A DNA stretch of 64,000 nucleotides from Neobacillus endophyticus (GTDB taxonomy: Bacteria; Bacillota; Bacilli; Bacillales; Cytobacillaceae): contig NZ_JABRWH010000001.1 of assembly GCF_013248975.1 (NCBI RefSeq), forward strand, positions 3,182,001 to 3,246,000, read 5' to 3'. Both the position numbers and the translations under genes were made by a program. The notes beneath the pieces were generated by a model. The model did not search any database and had not been told where the DNA came from. It saw only the letters and a program-made list of their open reading frames with translations. This document shows positions 63,764 to 64,000 of this stretch, piece after piece. The stretch's first letter is position 1. Every line of letters begins with the position of its first letter.

Positions 63764-64000
63764 TTGAGCGAAAATGCCTTAGGCAAAAAAGAGCGATTCC
63801 AACTCTTGCTCCAGCAGCTTAATCTAATTGAAGATAATTTTGTGATGCACTTTAACAATGCGCAAATTGATAAATTAGTGGTTGAGAAAAAAAGCAAAAG
63901 ATGGCATTTTTATTTTTTATTAGAAAAAATCCTTCCGTTCAATGTTTTTCAAATGTTTACCACTCAATTGGAGAGAACATTTTCAAACATTGCCGTAGTT
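63764..64000 (+). CDS. polC: DNA polymerase III PolC (3' end outside window)
   Basis: PolC is the main replicative polymerase of low-GC Gram-positives, with a built-in 3'-5' exonuclease. Only the first 79 codons are in the window: a TTG start (LSENALGKKERFQLLLQQLN) and the N-terminal domain that contacts the replisome. It resembles B. subtilis PolC in FQxLLQQxN and SKxWHFxF-type stretches. GGAG at 63751 is nine bases before the start. No in-frame ATG exists upstream. Confidence 0.9.
   Translation, partial: MSENALGKKERFQLLLQQLNLIEDNFVMHFNNAQIDKLVVEKKSKRWHFYFLLEKILPFNVFQMFTTQLERTFSNIAVV

Overview
The window is a continuous piece of core chromosome from a low-GC, endospore-forming Firmicute of the family Bacillaceae. 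Nearly every protein reads as a close relative of its Bacillus subtilis counterpart, and gene order follows the B. subtilis pyr-ylo-smc-ffh-topA-codY-rpsB-polC stretch with a few segments missing. A 27-codon spoVM gene shows that the organism makes spores. I cannot name the genus with confidence. I see no rRNA or tRNA genes, insertion sequences, prophage genes or CRISPR arrays.

Layout. Bases 1-2746 hold the end of the pyrimidine operon (pyrK partial, pyrD, pyrF, pyrE). rqcH (ribosome quality control) converges on it from the minus strand. A P-type calcium ATPase follows at 4661. Bases 7437-9487 carry yloC, remA, gmk and rpoZ. Bases 9716-21687 are a tightly packed block: coaBC, priA, def, fmt, rsmB, rlmN, the phosphatase/kinase pair prpC-prkC, rsgA and rpe. 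thiN, spoVM and minus-strand rpmB come next, then yloU-fakA, the two-subunit serine dehydratase (sdaAB, sdaAA) and recG.

Bases 29226-32883 are the malonyl-CoA-controlled lipid operon fapR-plsX-fabD-fabG-acpP, with a clear FapR operator over the start of transcription. Then come rnc-smc-ftsY, ylxM-ffh (signal recognition particle), rpsP-khpA, ylqD-rimM-trmD, rplS, a signal peptidase gene, rbgA, rnhB, sucCD, dprA, topA, trmFO, hslVU and codY. The last part runs rpsB, tsf, pyrH, frr, uppS, cdsA, dxr, rseP and the start of polC.

Themes. Most genes serve translation (peptide start and release, rRNA and tRNA modification, ribosome assembly, protein targeting), envelope lipid synthesis (acyl carrier chain, CDP-diacylglycerol, isoprenoids) and DNA upkeep. 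Compared with B. subtilis the window lacks xerC/codV between trmFO and hslV, the large fla/che operon between codY and rpsB, ylqG-ylqH between rnhB and sucC, and proS between rseP and polC.

The most interesting unexplained signal is an inverted repeat, TGTAAAG-N8-CTTTACA. It occurs once exactly over the predicted ylxM-ffh transcription start and once exactly over the -35 region of rpsP, with a third, imperfect copy over the ylxM -35. This looks like an operator for an unidentified regulator, possibly the helix-turn-helix protein YlxM itself. The rest of the window is ordinary core genome.
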